Assembly: GCF_965638725.1 (NCBI RefSeq)
Contig: NC_134960.1
Span: forward strand, 4,528,501-4,592,500
DNA length: 64,000 nt
Direction: 5' to 3'
Source of the DNA: Aptenodytes patagonicus
Lineage: Eukaryota; Chordata; Aves; Sphenisciformes; Spheniscidae
Position numbers and translations under genes: made by a program. The notes beneath the pieces were generated by a model. The model was given only the letters and a program-made list of their open reading frames with translations, had not been told where the DNA came from and did no database searches. Below are positions 27,101 to 40,078 of the stretch, piece by piece; position 1 is the first letter of the stretch, and each line of letters begins with the position of its first letter.

Positions 27101-29532
27101 GAAAGGGTTTTTTTGAGCCACGTAAGACTTAATAAAACCATAGTTTTGCATTTTACTGCTTCGGCGGGGAAAAGTTGTTAATTAGGAGTACCATGGTAAA
27201 GAAAACTGCTTTTTGGCTCTGCCTACCAACTGGTTTATTCTTCTTATAAACAATTGGTCCCACTTAATGACCAGACCATACTGTATTTACTAGCTACCAT
27301 CAAGCATTCCCAGACCTCATAGCTTTATGTCTGTCAAACACTTGCATATTATGATCTCACCTCATGATACAGAATCTCTCTATTCAAGTTTATACATGAC
27401 GTGGAAAGTCTCCGAGATGTACTCCGAGGTGTAAAATTAGTGTAATTCCCCTGGAATGAAAGAGGCATGCCAGTTTATATCAAGTGAAGCTATGGCCCAC
27501 AATGTCTCAAAGACATTTGCTTTTGTCTAGCAAACAAGCAAACATTCTTCATTTCAATGGAAAATAATGCTTATGTCTCCTCTTGCTCATGTACAGAAGG
27601 AGATCAAAGACGGCACAATCTCTTCTTGCAGGGCAGCATTTCACTACCAGACAATTAATATGATAGTATCAGGGAAATGAAAATCTACTCCATGCCTCGG
27701 TGTTTCCCCTCATGGACTGGAGAACTACTCGGTTTATCATTTTCTGTCTTTAGGCAAAAAGGTAACTGTTATTTGCATGTTTGTCAGTTTGTGCTTGAGA
27801 GTACGGGATTTACTTAAAAACAAGCTCAGCCAGCTAAATGAAATGCCAATGGTCTTGTTATCCTGAGGGAGCAAAGCACTTAAGCCCATGATTAAAATGA
27901 AGTTAATTGCATTTAAGCGTGTGCTTAAAGTAAAGCATAGCCATAAATACTTCGCTGAATAGACGGGAGATTATTCTCATGCTTAAATGTAAGCACTAAT
28001 CAGTATTTTCCTGAAACTGGGGTTTATAGCCTTCTATCAGCAGTTCCAACTATCCCACTAATAAAAACTGGCACCAAAATCAAGAGTTTTTCTAAGAAAT
28101 TTGTTTGACAGAATGAAGATCAAGGTGCTGCTTATATAATAAATTGGCAGAGTAGGTTTGAAACAAGAACACAAATATTAAAATCTGGGTATGATGAGTT
28201 ATGTATAAGAAAGGCGGGAAAGAGCTTATTTCAAGTTGAATTGTGTGACTTTCTCAGAAACACATCCTCAGTAATCTAGAATGGAAACACCTCCTTGCTC
28301 TACGAAACCCCAAAATGTCGGTATTTAGGCGGTAGTGGGAACTGCAGTGCAACTACAACTGCTCTGTGTTTTTGCACCCGAGATCCTCTGTATCAGGTTA
28401 GTCTTTGGAATTCAAAATTGGGGTTGAATTAAAAATTCCTGCTCTGAAGTTGCCACTGATATTTCGGACTGATTTTGGACACGTGGCGTTTTCTAGCTGA
28501 ACTTAATTTTCTTTGTATTTCTAATAGGATCTAAAATGCCTTTCTCTTAGAAAGTGTAATAATTAAATATCATCAAGTATTTTGCTGTCCTTTTGAGCTG
28601 GACCAAAGAAACTCTGGCCTAAATCTGTCCCATTGGCATATATAGATTTGTTAAAATACCTTGTGAATTACGTTGCATTTTACTGTTGGTTTAGGGAAGG
28701 AAGAGAACGGACAAATGGAAAAGTTCAGCTGCAATCCCATCTCATCACTGTCAAAACACAAGTTTTAGAAATGACTTTTCCATTAGACGTTCCTCATTTG
28801 CATTACTGTTTTAAAAGGAATTTTTTTTCTATCAAAACACAACTTTTCAAATGCCAAATGAGCGTCCTCCCTGCTACCATTTTCCCTTCACAGAAAATGT
28901 AAAAAAGCCATTTTTTTTTCCCGTTTGGCACGAAGGGAAGTTTCCCGTTATTGCACAGCTCTGGTATCACTGGAAGAGACCAGATGCACATTTCAAAACA
29001 TAACGTTTGTTGTTGTACATAATGATATAAAAATGTGGATGAAAAGATGCTATATGGTTAGTTCAGTTAGTATCTGCGCTGGGCTATAAGCTCTGCACAG
29101 TTGTGCTCTACCATACTGAAGCTTCACTAAATTGAAGCTTCTATTTAAATTACCTTTAATGTGGAGTTCTTAATAATAGTTTCTTAATGTAGATTAGAAT
29201 AATTAATGCATTTTTTAATTACATAGTGTAAACTCATTACTGACTTTTTGGAAGCTTTGCTCCTGACCATATTGAGAAAGCCAGAGTGGTACACTAAACA
29301 AAAACGATTTCACAGGTTTTGACCAGAAGAGTTTTATTCCTATTAACAGATGCATTTGTACATGTAATTTGTAAATATGTAACAATATTTGTAGAATGGT
29401 GGAGAGGCAGAACTGGGGTATCACACAATTTGGAAAAAATGCAGACCAGAATTTGTGATATTTTAGACAATAAAATATGACTGCAGTGAGATATGAGCTT
29501 CAGGATGAAAAGCAGTTCTCCTAACAGCGTGT

Positions 29533-30905
29533 GAAGAACATGAGTATGACCCTACCGGGTGGGATCAAAGGTCTGTCTAGCTCAGTGTCCCGTCCAACAG
29601 CCGGCAACAGAGGATGCCCAGAGGAAGAATGCAAGTACAGGGCAAACAGTGACGGCACAGAATACTCGCCCAGCAATTTGCAACCGAGGGAATTCCGGAG
29701 CCAGAGGTCGGTGTCTTTATATTTAGTGACCTTTAACGGGTTTTTCTTTTGTGAATTTGCTGTGTCACCAGTTTTGGTTTTTGAACTCATGTAACGTTTT
29801 AGTACCCGCAACGTTCGGTGGCGGAGATTTGAACCCCTTATTACACTTCGTGTGAAGAACTACCTTTTTCTTCTCAAAAGCCTGCAGCTAAGTGTCCTTT
29901 CACCTCCTCCAGAACTGGAAGACAAAGTCTTCTTTCACCTTCCCTGTTCCACTTGGGCTTTTTGCAGATGTCTGTAATATCCTTTCTCAGCTCTTTCTTT
30001 TCCAGATGGAAGAGGCTATTTAGACGTTCCCTGCATGGGACCCACTTGATGCTTCAGATCACTCTTTTTGGCCTTGTCTGTACCTCTGGCAGGTGTAGCA
30101 TTTCTTTTTGAGATGGAGAACTGGCCCTCTGCATGGAACCTGAGATGCAGGTGCACCAGGAATTCACAGCGTCAGAGCGATCTTCTTTGTTTTGTTTGCC
30201 ATTCCTTTTGTAGCAGTTCCTGACATTCAATGCACTCCTTGGTGAGCAAAAATGCATTCAACACCTGCATCGAACTATTATAAAATATCATTACTGAGTA
30301 ATAATATGGTCGAGCACGTCATCTTGTATGTGACTTCACTCCCACATGTGCAACTTCACATTTATATTTACACCAAATTTCATCTGCCTTTTGTTTCCCA
30401 CTCAGTATGGCGAACTCCTTCAGTTCTTCACGCTGAGCCCTCATCTTCACTTTCCTAGACAACTTCGTTATCCACAGATTGTCTTACTGCCTTCTCCAGC
30501 TCACTCAGCAATACGTTGAGCAGCACCGATGTGCACACGCTTGCCTGTGAAATTCCACTTGCCTCTGCTGTGAAAAGTAACCAGATATTGCCACTCTTTG
30601 CTGCCTTTCTTTTAAGTAGTTATACCTTCTTAGGAGGCCATTACCTCCTTTCCCCTGGCAGATTATCTTCCCTGAGAAAGGTGGGAGACGTTGCCAAGAG
30701 TCTTTTAGAAATCCAGGTAGAATACATCAAGAAGAATATTATCTTCCTCACGCTCTGGCTGAATCCTTCAAAGAAACCCAGTAGTGATCTGCAAAGTCTG
30801 ACTCCCCTTTGACAAGCCACGCTCATCCTTCCCCACTGTATGCCTTACGGGGGGGGTCTGAACCTTCCTGTCCACTGTTGGCTCAAATCTTGCCAGGTAA
30901 TTGGA
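29533..30905 (-). mobile_element. Ancient CR1 LINE, antisense, about 1.4 kb
   Basis: The low-coordinate end matches the reverse complement of an old CR1 3' UTR ('gggtgggatcaaaggtctgt', 'ctagctcagtgtcccgtcc', 'cacttcgtgtgaagaactac'). Further in, 'aaatttcatctgcc' (about 30,367-30,380) and 'agacgttgccaagag' follow the ORF2 consensus in the expected order. On the - strand, frames around 30,700-30,900 still read reverse-transcriptase sequence: YLDF at 30719-30708, GKDERGLSKG just upstream of it, and LARFEPTVDRKV before that. Stops and frameshifts are many, so it is dead. Confidence 0.85.
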
Positions 30906-31492
30906 GCTCTGGCAAGGGAACTCAAGCTTGCAGTGTGAGGGAGACACAAGGTTTCTCATGAACTAGGGTTTGAGAGGGTTGAGCTGATCATTTACACACA
31001 ACCCTAGTCATCTTCATGAAGACCAATGGCTAATGATTAGACATAATCATAATAATCTCATTATTTTTGTAAGAAAGGCTTTGATTCTGCAAGCATCTAA
31101 TCGCATGAATTTTATTTTCCGTTTTAAGTGGTTCTTCTAGGGTGTGCAGCTGTCAGACTGTTCCTATAACTGGACTTTGAAACCTCTATGAGCTCTGTTG
31201 TCAACAAGACTAATCAGCTTTTATTGTGTTTAGCGCTGTAGATTCACAGAGAATGGCTCGTCTTTTGCAGACTTACACTCTCGTTTATAAATGTTACTCT
31301 CTATTTTTGCCATCTCTGTATATACACACAGAGTGGTAAAATGCAAATGTAGAAGGCCTGGTATGAAAATCATTCATACTTTATAATGGTATTTTTTACA
31401 TGAAAAGCACCATTATCCTAATTAAACTGGCCCATTTTGAGGGGGGGGTGTGTGCATGTGCGCATAGACATACCATCTGAATGCCTTAAATG

Positions 31493-31565
31493 TGTGTGTA
31501 TATATATTTATATGTGTATATATATCTAGTTATATGTATTATACATGTATATACACACTTATATC
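31493..31565. repeat. TA/TG-rich microsatellite
   Basis: An irregular run of TG, TA and TATG units, with short palindromes such as TATACATGTATA, follows a G8 tract at 31,441. Confidence 0.9.
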
Positions 31566-31647
31566 CATTAAAAGCATTCAGGTTGGGAGTATTCTTTTTG
31601 TGCAGAGAGACTTAATGCAGAGAGTCAATACACTGTGATTGTAGTTG

Positions 31648-31745
31648 TTCCCATTTTGCAAACTAGATAAATTATTCACCGAAAGGGATCAGCCAGCTCT
31701 GGCAAAGCCAGGATTTACACCGGCAAAGCGCTTTTGATCTACAGA
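31648..31745 (-). mobile_element. MIR/CORE-SINE relic, antisense
   Basis: Read on the + strand it shows 'cccattttgcaaactagat', then 'ccagctctggcaaagccagg' and 'atttacacc'. These match in order the reverse complement of MIR (CCCATTTTACAGATGAG, then GGCAGAGCCGGGATT). It is diverged and ends are approximate. Confidence 0.55.
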
Positions 31746-32516
31746 TTGTACGAAAGACACTGCACAAAAGATGGCTGCGTCGCATCGGACCGAAGAGCAT
31801 TATTACAGGATGAAGGAAGGAAGCAAAAATAGACTTGACACACAAGTATTGCAGAAAGTTTCTAAAGTGGGAATTTGAATTCTCTGCAGCCAGCTCTGGG
31901 TGTGCTGCTGGGTGTGTTACCCGATCCGGTCCCTGCTCCCCGGCAGGCTGGGGACCCTCCGCGCAGGGCTCCTCCCCAGCCGCCCTGCCGCCAGCATGAG
32001 AGAGAGAGGAATAGAAATCGCTTGGAAGGGAGCTAGTGAAAAAATAAAGGGTCAGAAAATGGAGCTGCAGTAATTTTCTGAAAGGTAAAGCTGTGTTCAT
32101 TTGTTATTGGTTGGTTGTTTTTTTTTACGAGAGGCTGCCTGCCACTTAATTTGTTAAGCTTTGAAGTACGGTTTGCAGCAGGGGGAAGGAGATTCGTGGA
32201 GATGGCGTCACTTTATAAAAGTTGCCAGATTTCACTGAGCTTCTTGTTTGTTTTCTTTTTTTTTAAGGGGGGGAGGGTGGGTTTTGTACTATTCATAATG
32301 CAAGTGGGTGATGTGGCCGAGATCTAAATATACGCCTGTGAAAACAGAACCCCTGCGATAGCGACACCGATAGCAGAGGCTATTGTTAACTTTCGGGATT
32401 CCAATTAAATCCTGCGATGTTAAATATTTATTTAATTACTGGACAGAGAGCAGGAATTCTCTCTGACTACACTAATGGAGTCGGAATAATGCAGTAAGGG
32501 AGAGTTTTTTCTCCTA

Positions 32517-32531
32517 CCCCCCCCCCCCCCC
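32517..32531 (+). repeat. Poly-C run of 15
   Basis: Fifteen C in a row follow 'tcctа'-type pyrimidine sequence and precede AAATC. No gene is nearby. Confidence 0.95.
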
Positions 32532-35500
32532 AAATCTAAATAGCTATAGGCAAGCACAGGCTAGAATATGAACATTAAAGGACAAAAAGTTTCAGCTTTG
32601 TTTTAGGAGTTATATTTCAGTGGGGTAAGCATACTATATTGCATGCATTTTTCCGTATCTTCAGCTCAATCCAAACATAACATTCCAAAGGATAAAATCT
32701 GTTACAAAATAAAACCTACTTCGTGACAGCTGAGCTTCTACGCAGAGTCTAAAAATTATCTAAAAGCGCCTCGAGAATCCTAAATGTCATTCCCAAGATG
32801 TGGTGAATTGTAATTAGGGTTGTGAACTATTTTAGTGACAGTGCCTTACATGGGGCCCATCTAAGCAGCTGGAGCAAAAAAGTTTATGAACTTCTTATAT
32901 TTCCTTTACTGTGTGAAATATGAATGTGTTTAGACAGTAACAATAATCCTAATTTATTTCAGATTTGCAAAAATGTAACCAAAATTGAAAATGTGTTGTT
33001 TGTCTTTTGATTTTCCTCCCTGTATTTCCTTTTAAAATGTATGTCATAGGGCAGTGCTTAAAGAGTGGAAGCAATCTCATCAATGATAAAATAGTGAATG
33101 AAAAATAACATTTTTTATTATTGTTATTATGAGAAATAACCCTATTTTGCGATTCTCTCATCTTACTGGCTTCTCCAAAAAGTTTTAATTTTTGTTTTAG
33201 AAAATGATCCAGTTCCCTGTTTTCCTAACAGAAAGAAAAGAAAGGAAAATAAAATTACTGTGGAAATTTTGCGAAGAGAAGCAAATAGCTTACAATGTGC
33301 TGTCCAAAACCAGCACTACACTATGCCCAAAAGCACTTTAATTTTATAACAGCCATTATTATGCTTGTATATGCAGATCTTGATACTGGAGAGGAAATTA
33401 TTAAACCCAACTATTTGGTCATGAGGGTGGAAAAAAAAGTTGTGTCCCTAAGTGTGCCACGAGATTTAAATACACAAGTTGTAAAGGCCCAGCGTCCCGT
33501 AATGGGGACTCTGGCAGAAATACACCCAGAAGGAGAAAGTCAGGTCCTGTTGGTTCCTACCTGAGAAAGCTTGAGGACTCGGCATTGCCATCACTCATTG
33601 TTTCGTGTTGTGAAATCCTGAGATGATAAACTGCTGTTAGGTAGTTGGCTTGTGAGTAATTTGTAGGTCTAGCTATTAAAGCCTGATTTGTTACTCAGAG
33701 GCTACACTCATCTGCTGCATCTTCTCTCAAGATACAGATAAACTCAGTGTCCTTTTCACTGGTCTAAGCCAAAAGGATCTGCATAATGAATGGAGAGAGA
33801 TTTTAGCTATAGGTATTGTTCAGATATATATAGCGGGAAGAATTACCTTTATCGTAATAGGTACAATTATTGTAATAGATCGCTTCTACTTCAGACTGTT
33901 CCTTTTTCCTTTCCTTTTATTTATTTCCAGGGGAAATGCTGGAGGATGTGTACCTTTCTTCATTTAAAGTTTAAAATACCGATTTTACTCATAAGCAAAA
34001 GTTGCTTTCTTTTTTTTTCTAAATTTCTGTTTCAGAGTGTTTCTGTTTGTTATATTCAAGCTTCTCCATAGAGTGGGTGTAACCAGGAGAAGAATTTGGC
34101 CCATGATGTGAGCTAAATTTTCAGTGCTTCCACTATTTAGAGCTCTGTTGCACTAAAAATAGTTTTCCTGTGGTTTTGGCCATGAAGCCACAAATACAAG
34201 TTTTCAGTGCACAGTTATTGTGGATGTTGGTCCCAACTATTGCTACGAGAAATGGAATTCCAGCTCATGACTGTGTCAACAGACGATTATGTTGAGCGTG
34301 AGGCTGCATGTGAGATCTCCTCACTGTCCCAAAGCGAGAACGCGTCCCACCCAAACGCCAGTCACTTCCAAAAGGGAGCATCAGAAGGCAGCGCTTGGGC
34401 TGGGGAGTGAAAGGCCCTAGGAAAAACCGGGTCTATGCAGGCGATAACGTTGAGGAACACACCCAGGCCGCTCCGCGTTTGGCTAATGGTGTAGGATGTA
34501 AAACAAGTGGTAGGGAAGGGAGTAAATCTTTAAGAAGAAAATAAGACACAATTTTGTTCATGGCTAATTTTGAGCAGTTTTCATAAAAGAAAAAAGCTCA
34601 TAGTGATCACATGGTTATGGTAACTGCAAGGAAGTTAACCGTGATGTTAGATTCCTTCGCTTTCTGTACTACCTTTTCTACCCCACTTCTGTGGTCCAGC
34701 TTCTTTGTTGTCCACAGGTATTTGATCTGGTCGTCGCAGACAGCTTTTAGGAGGCAGGGGCTATCTTTCTTCTGGGCTTAGCAGTGGGTGTCAGACTCCA
34801 GAAAGTGTTCTTATAATGTGAGGTCACGTTCTGGAAATAGTTGAAAATCACTGATTTAGAAGAATGAGAGTACTACACGTTTCTGTCCTGCTGATGCAAT
34901 GGTGAGGGCAAGCTGGGGGATGGTCTAGAAAAATAGCAATGCTGGAGGAATAGTCAAAGGAATCGTGCCATTTAAAATTCTTCTCTTTATCATTTCCTCT
35001 GAGAGCACTGTATTACTTTGTGTTAATCGGCTGGGACATTTTTTCCATTCCTCCGGGAAGGTTTCCACCCCGTTCCAAGAGGCAGATCCAATTTAGCAGT
35101 ACTTTGCCCTGACCAGACTCCATCCACAGGTGTCAATGGAAGAGGGTTCACACTCTGATGAGGACTTTGCGACGGTTCTCAGGCAAAGGCTTCTCTTGTT
35201 CATTACTTCTTATACGTCTTACTCTTCCTGCAGTGTCCTTTTCCCCTTTTCAGGATTTCGTCTTTTTTGTATGTTTTTTAGACATTTATTTTTTGAATTG
35301 CATGTTCAGTTTTGCGCCCTTAGCTGACTCTCAGATCTGTCGAACTGGATGTAGCATCCCCAATATATTCACATTTTTATTCTGTGGAGTGTGAAAAGAC
35401 ACTGTTGAGCTGAACTTACAAAACCTTTACAAAACGTCTTTGTTTCTAACATCTCCATAGAAGTACCAGTATTCAGTTACACGTCTCATCTCATTTATTC

Positions 35501-38322
35501 TTCCAGTCTAGGAAGAAAAGTGTGCAGCCTTAAACTTGCTGGGAAGTATACCTTTGGATTGCCTTTCCCGCCCCTGGTCTACAAGTTCATGTTAATGTCT
35601 TACATCTGTAGCTTCAGGAAACAAGACTAACTCTTCTCTCCCTTTCTCTGTACTGCTGTGGGAGTTGCGTCACGCAAGGCACCCAGAAGTGTGGCTGTAA
35701 CAGTAACGGGGTACATAATTTATTCTCCTAGAATTCAAAGCTCGTGAGCCAGCGAGTGTAACTTCACAGGAGCCCACGCCACCAAGGGCCTTGTAGATAA
35801 ACGCTTTTAATATATTTCCTCCAGACACTAAACATTTTTTTTTCATTTTCTTACACGTGATGCGATGTACACAGCGTTTGTGTTGCCTTCTTGTTGTGAG
35901 GCAGCCACGTACCATCCATTGTGCTTCTTCTCAGCATGCTGTAAATTGCGGGGTTATTTAGGAGGACCAAATGGCCAGAGCGAATGCCACCTCCCTTTCC
36001 ACTTGCTGAACTCTGCTCAAACATAACACTGTTTTTCTGCCTCAAAAATATACGTAAAGGTATGTAGAGTATGTTAGCCCCTCCTTAGCCTTTCCCACCC
36101 TGAAACTTTTCAAACAGGGATGGCATGTTCCTCTCTTCACTGCCAAAAAAAAAATAAATTCCTTTCTCAGCATTTCCCCCTTCCCCCATTTCTTCTCAGC
36201 TGACAGCTGTGAGAGTGGAACTTTCTTGAGCTATCCTATCCATTTCTCCCAATTCTGTTTTTAAGCTAGATTTGGTTTAAATATCCAAGCCACCTTTCAC
36301 ACTACAGGAATTTTTTAACGTAGTTAAAAATAGCAGCTTTGCAAATGTTTAATATGGGTAGAGACATGGTAACTGCTTCTTTAATTATTTTTTTTTTAAT
36401 TTCCCCCTCTCCCCCAGCAATTTAGAAAGTTGATAGGGAATTAAGTTGAACAATGCAGTCATTTTAGAAGTCACAGGAAGGCCAAAGTTTCATAATAAAG
36501 CAACCTTATTTCAAGACTATTTCCTTGTAATTCAAACAATCTATTTGATTTTCAAACTATTCATTTCTAACCAAACAAAAATCTCATTAAGAAATGTAGG
36601 GTTCCTATTCAAAATCTGGAGAGAAAATCAAAATAATGTAATTTAAGATACTTGTTGAACTTCACGGTTGCTTCTCAACCATGCAAGGCCTGATCCAAAC
36701 CGGTGGTAGTTTTTCTGTTGATTGTTTTGTACTTTGATCAGACTGTAAGGTTATAGCTAGCTCCAACATACACATCTACAGTAGCATAGGTTTACGAGAA
36801 GAGAGTCTTCTCTCTTCATTGCCATTAGACTGTGTGCAAAGGAATGCGAGACAGGTACTTGTTCTTTAGTTGACTTTACAAGGCAGGACCAAATGTATAA
36901 ACACGTGCAGTTGACTCCGCAGAATCTGAACACACAATTAAAATATTCAGGTAAGTAGAAGGTTAGCTAGTCATTTCTCCTTGGATTATCACAGCTGCAT
37001 GTCTGTATGTTGGAAAATCTAGGTTTGCCAGTGCTAAACGAGGACTGATGGTTCCATGAGTTGTGAAATTCATGAACTCGTGAAACCACAGGATTTCTGG
37101 AAACTCTGTTCAGGATGCCTTGAGTCTACTTGTTGCAAGCCTTTTAGTGAACTTGATACGTTGTTAGAGTGGACCCACTGGAGTGTGGCACTAGAGATTT
37201 AAGTGATGGAAACCATGTATGAAGTAGACAGTGGTATAAGTGCTGTTGATTTTACTGTGACCTTAAGGATATACAGACTTCAACCATTAGATAGCAAATG
37301 TCGTTTACTTTGTCCGTTACTCTGTCCCATTGACTAGAAGGAGATAACGTGACTTTAGACATTTGGTCTTTGGCCATTCAACATTAGTCTGTGAAAAAAT
37401 GGCAAAAAAAAAAAAGAGGAAAACTATTTTTCAGCCGGTAGATCATATTCATTATTACCATACTCCAAAATAGTCTCTATATTGTGCTTAAGAATCACTG
37501 CTTTCTGAGGAGTGGTGTGCTGCAAGCAGACATGCCAAACGTGCCTGTGGTTTTAAACTGAGAACGTTTTGGAAAACTTAAGTTTTGGAAAACTTACAGT
37601 TTTCCTTGTCCTCTCCCGTACACTTGCATGCACACCTTCAGCTTTCCTCGTCACTGGAACTCTAAAAAACCTCTGCAGGGGGAAGCACATCGGAGCTCTG
37701 TGTTGTAGCTTCACCTGACAACATACAACTGTTTTGTTACTTCTCAATAAGAGAACATTTTGTTTCGTAGAGACATGATGGCTGGCACATGAACAACACC
37801 TAAAATGCCTGCTGCCAATTTGTTGTTTGTTACTTGGTTTATTAATTAAGTTACACAAAAGATTTGGAAAAAGACCAACAGGTTTTTTTGTCCCATATTT
37901 TGGACTGCCTGGCCAAAGCAGAACAATTGCTGGTGCAGAGATACATAGGAGTCCCCAAAGGTTAGCTCTGTTCTTTGACTAAATTACACCAAAGCCTTGT
38001 TCCTTCACCGCTGTCATGAACTTTAGTAGAGATATCCTGTTGGGCTATTAATTGACCTCTGTATAGATCTAGTCAGAGTACACTGGTGCTAAAACTTCTG
38101 TTTGCATAAAAAATAATCAAGAGCCAAATAGTTTTGAACCAGAAGAAAATTTCTTCAAAGCTCAAATATATTTGAAATTGAAACTTCAGTTTGGCTCACT
38201 GGATGTTTTTCCCTGTTCCTACAAACTTTACATTGCTTTTTCTTTTTTTTTTTTTGGTAGATGTTTTACCCTTAATTTACACAAATAAAACATGGGGTTT
38301 CATGTGGTTGCTTTTTAGTTTA

Positions 38323-38365
38323 ATTATATATGTATTTGTATATATACATATATATGTATATATAA
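38323..38365. repeat. TA-rich palindromic microsatellite
   Basis: Alternating TATATA and TATACATATA units form near-palindromes able to fold back. It lies about 240 bases before the second ancient CR1. Confidence 0.9.
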
Positions 38366-38599
38366 AATAACTTTTCATTACATTTGCTTGTTTCTAGTAT
38401 TTTTTTCCAAAAGGAATTTGTTTGCTAGCAAGATTCAGTTGGCATGCCAGATGCAATTGGTACGCCAGATTTTTAACTGCTGCAAGACGGTGTAGTTACA
38501 TGTCCTACAACAGAGATAGATACAAATTTATGTACAAATTGTGATTTTGCCCCCTATGTCTGTTCTTACATGATATTTTTGCCAGAGGAAGAAACTCTT

Positions 38600-38900
38600 C
38601 CGTAGGAATTTCTGTAGTGGATCAGACTAGGATTCAGTTTAGTTCAGCAGTGTGTCTGAAACAGGCTCTGATCAGCCTCCTCTGAGGAAGGCAGCCTTTG
38701 GGTTATAAAGTAATCTTCCTGTAGGAAAAGTTTCCTCTTAAAATCACTCTGTGGGCTGAAGCGTGAAATACTTTCCCCTAATTGTGGATGTTCCCGTTGC
38801 ACATATAAAACTAAACTTCTCAATGCCATCAGAGTTCGGGCCTCAACAGGACTTTGTGGCGAGTAGTTCCACCTGCTTGTGAACCGAGTGAAGAGCAGGG
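38600..38900 (-). mobile_element. Second ancient CR1 3' end, antisense
   Basis: The + strand shows 'tggatcagactaggattcag', then 'tttagttcagcagtgtgtct', 'cctctgaggaaggc', 'cctgtaggaaaagtttcctc' and 'gggcctcaacaggactttgt' followed by 'gtagttccacctg'. These follow in order the reverse complement of the old CR1 3' UTR and ORF2 end. It overlaps the same part of the element as the copy at 29,533. It lies about 0.7 kb from the SMAD5 CpG island. Confidence 0.7.
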
Positions 38901-39579
38901 CTGAACGCGGCTCAGCCTTCCACACGTTGCTCTAAGGCATCTTGTCTTTTGTAAGGCAAACAAGACTTTGCCAGTCCTTCCCCACGATGAGAGGCCTTTG
39001 AATGGACAACTGATTTTTATTATCGATTCCAACGGAGGTAAGCACATTCTTCAGATCTAGTGGAAATTTAGGTGTTTGGAGTTCCCAAAGTCGGTTGTAT
39101 ATTGAAGGCAATTTAAAAAATGAAAACATTCTGCCATCAAGTCATGGCGTGGAAGCCAATTCTTCTTTACCTTCGTATCAATCAACTTACTTACTTAAAA
39201 ATGACAAGAAACAAACTTTTATGCCTGCAGTATGCTTAATCAAGGTCAGGTGGTTTTGTGGCACGTTGGAGGTGGTTTTGGCCTGGTACTTCTCTGAAAC
39301 TTTCTTCTGTGCTGTTCAAAAAATAGCTTTGAGGAAACAGCGGTCATTTCCATTTCACGCGATGGGGACAATTGTGAGAAAAGCAGAAGTTTGTCCCATA
39401 CTGGCATTATACACAGTATGAAAGTCCTCATCCCTACAGTCCTTTCTACAGTCATTCCTAACGCTGCTAACACGTTTTCTTGAAGCTTTACCACGCGGTT
39501 TTAGTACCTTACTACGAGATGCAGCCACCTGAAGGACCTCACCTGTCCCTCAGCACTACGGATAAAACCCAGCCAGTTC
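38901..39579. other. DNA between the ancient CR1 and the CpG island
   Basis: No gene is seen. CpG density begins to rise after about 39,480. This stretch may include the distal promoter of SMAD5. Confidence 0.5.
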
Positions 39580-40047
39580 CGCAGAACAACCCCCAAGCCC
39601 AAGGGCCGAGGCCGGCGGGCCGCCGCCAGCCGCCGGGAAGGCAGCACACGCCACCGGCCGGGAGCGCCGGATCTCAGCCCCAGCAGCTCGCCGGGCATCG
39701 CAGCGCGGCCTTCGCCCATCGGCTGCCGTGAGGGCCCTCGGTAGGCCCCGGCGGAGGCGTTCCTCGTGAGGGGGGGTCGCTGCGGGACCGCGCTGAGCTT
39801 GAGGAAACTTTTTTATTCCTCCGTCTTGGGGTAAATTACTTTTTCGACCACAAACCCCGAACGTCTCGCTTTTTTATTTATTTCACTTTCTTTGGCGGGC
39901 CCGGGCTTTGACTCCCGGCGGGCCCTTCCGACTCGGCCCCCTCAGCCCGCCCGCCCCGGCCCTTCCCGCCGCGTCCGCTTCCTCCACGGCGGCGGCGCGC
40001 ATGCGCGGCGCGCAGGATCCCGCCCGCGCGCTTCCCCCCCTCTCCTC

Positions 40048-40078
<31 letters not shown>

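Larger units (their letters stand above)
15481..29532. other. Non-coding DNA, mostly AT-rich
   Basis: No gene is recognised in 14 kb. It includes the CR1 tail at 18,252, a GC-rich 200-base patch right after it (about 18,300-18,510), an ancient repeat at 21,092, and a possible old repeat fragment at 27,420-27,460 ('gaggtgtaaaattagtgtaa'). Confidence 0.6.
30906..38599. other. AT-rich non-coding DNA
   Basis: No gene is recognised. It holds the antisense MIR at 31,648, the TA/TG microsatellite, a C15 run, and a possible ancient repeat end near 34,076 ('gtgtaaccaggagaagaatt'). Confidence 0.6.
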
